6,189 nt of DNA. Source: JAJOKK01 sp965370555 (GTDB lineage: Bacteria; Bipolaricaulota; Bipolaricaulia; UBA7950; UBA9294). A program made the position numbers and the translations under genes. The notes under the pieces are model-generated. The model did no database searches, was not told where the DNA came from, and saw only the letters and a program-made list of their open reading frames with translations. Location: positions 1 to 6,189 of the forward strand of contig CBDUVB010000072.1 in assembly GCA_965370555.1 (NCBI GenBank), written 5' to 3'. The first letter of the stretch is position 1. The number at the start of each line of letters is the position of its first letter. Shown piece after piece: positions 5,936 through 6,189 of the stretch.

Positions 5936-6189
5936 GGGAAATGCCTCCTTATCATCTCGCCCAATTCGCCGCTCTCCCGCAAACGATCGAGATGGATGTC
6001 GAGGCGACGGTGGAGATCCTCCCTGTCGGAGGGGAGGGAGAAGGTATATGAGAAGGAACCAGGGAGTCGTTCGACCGCGTATCCGGAGAGGTCGAGTCGG
6101 GAAGCGGCGATGAATCGTGCTAAGTCAAGGGTGGAGGACCCCTTCTCTTGGGCGCGGATCGCTTCCAGCACATCCGAGAAATAGATCCA
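5932..6189 (-). CDS. C-terminus of an unidentified protein, possibly a family-3 solute-binding domain
   Basis: The frame is open from the right edge, so only the last 85 residues are present. The visible stretch starts WIYFSDVLEAI; a GTG at 6171 is probably an internal Val codon, not a start. The end, SLPSDREDLHRRLDIHLDRL followed by RESGELGEMIRRHFP, resembles the final helices of SBP_bac_3 amino-acid binding domains (alternating charged helix, then L-x-x-SGEL-x-x-I-x-x-x-F), and YFSD near the edge could be the 'D' strand before them. This is a pattern resemblance, not a proven family. No hydrophobic helix lies in this part. Its stop overlaps the mnhB start by four bases, so it is translated together with the antiporter genes. 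Alternatives include a binding domain attached to an ion channel, or an unrelated accessory protein. Confidence 0.7.
   Translation of the reverse strand, partial: WIYFSDVLEAIRAQEKGSSTLDLARFIAASRLDLSGYAVERLPGSFSYTFSLPSDREDLHRRLDIHLDRLRESGELGEMIRRHFP

Overview
All genes in this window lie on the minus strand, so transcription runs from high to low coordinates. Two gene blocks are separated by a regulatory region of about 240 bp. The organism is a bacterium: the genes are tightly packed and mostly coupled by 1-4 nt overlaps, have clear Shine-Dalgarno sites, and include a sigma70-type promoter and an intrinsic terminator. The phylum cannot be fixed from this sequence. A split, membrane-bound-hydrogenase-like Mnh/Mrp module beside a branched-chain amino-acid type ABC transporter would suit an anaerobe or thermophile that uses sodium or proton gradients, but that is inference.

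Block 1 (about 6189 to 3328) is the end of an operon. It starts with the C-terminus of a protein that enters from the right edge and resembles the last part of a family-3 solute-binding domain (weak assignment). Three Mnh/Mrp cation:proton antiporter subunits follow: an MnhB-type protein with an MbhE-like N-terminal extension, MnhC (NuoK-like) and MnhD (NuoN/NuoL-like, with the key membrane Glu and Lys residues). Each junction in this block overlaps by 1 or 4 nt. No intrinsic terminator is visible directly after mnhD.

The regulatory region (about 3291 to 3075) is the most interesting part. It has a near-consensus promoter (TTGACA, 17-bp spacer, TGT-TAGGAT), then a 26-codon leader ORF with a perfect GGAGG site. 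The leader carries four serine codons in a row and ends in a hydrophobic, aromatic-rich tail. It is followed by a 9-bp hairpin that includes its stop codon, and by a strong intrinsic terminator (GAAA tetraloop, seven U) ending about 23 nt before the first transporter gene. This is the architecture of a ribosome-dependent transcription attenuator. I find no published family that it clearly matches.

Block 2 (3074 to the left edge) is a LIV-type ABC transporter operon in the order livG, livF, livH, livM: two cytoplasmic ATPases, then two inner-membrane permeases. LivM is cut by the left edge. No solute-binding protein gene of the LivJ/K type lies in the window; it may lie beyond livM or elsewhere. 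The substrate is therefore not proven, although branched-chain or other hydrophobic amino acids are the default expectation for the family.
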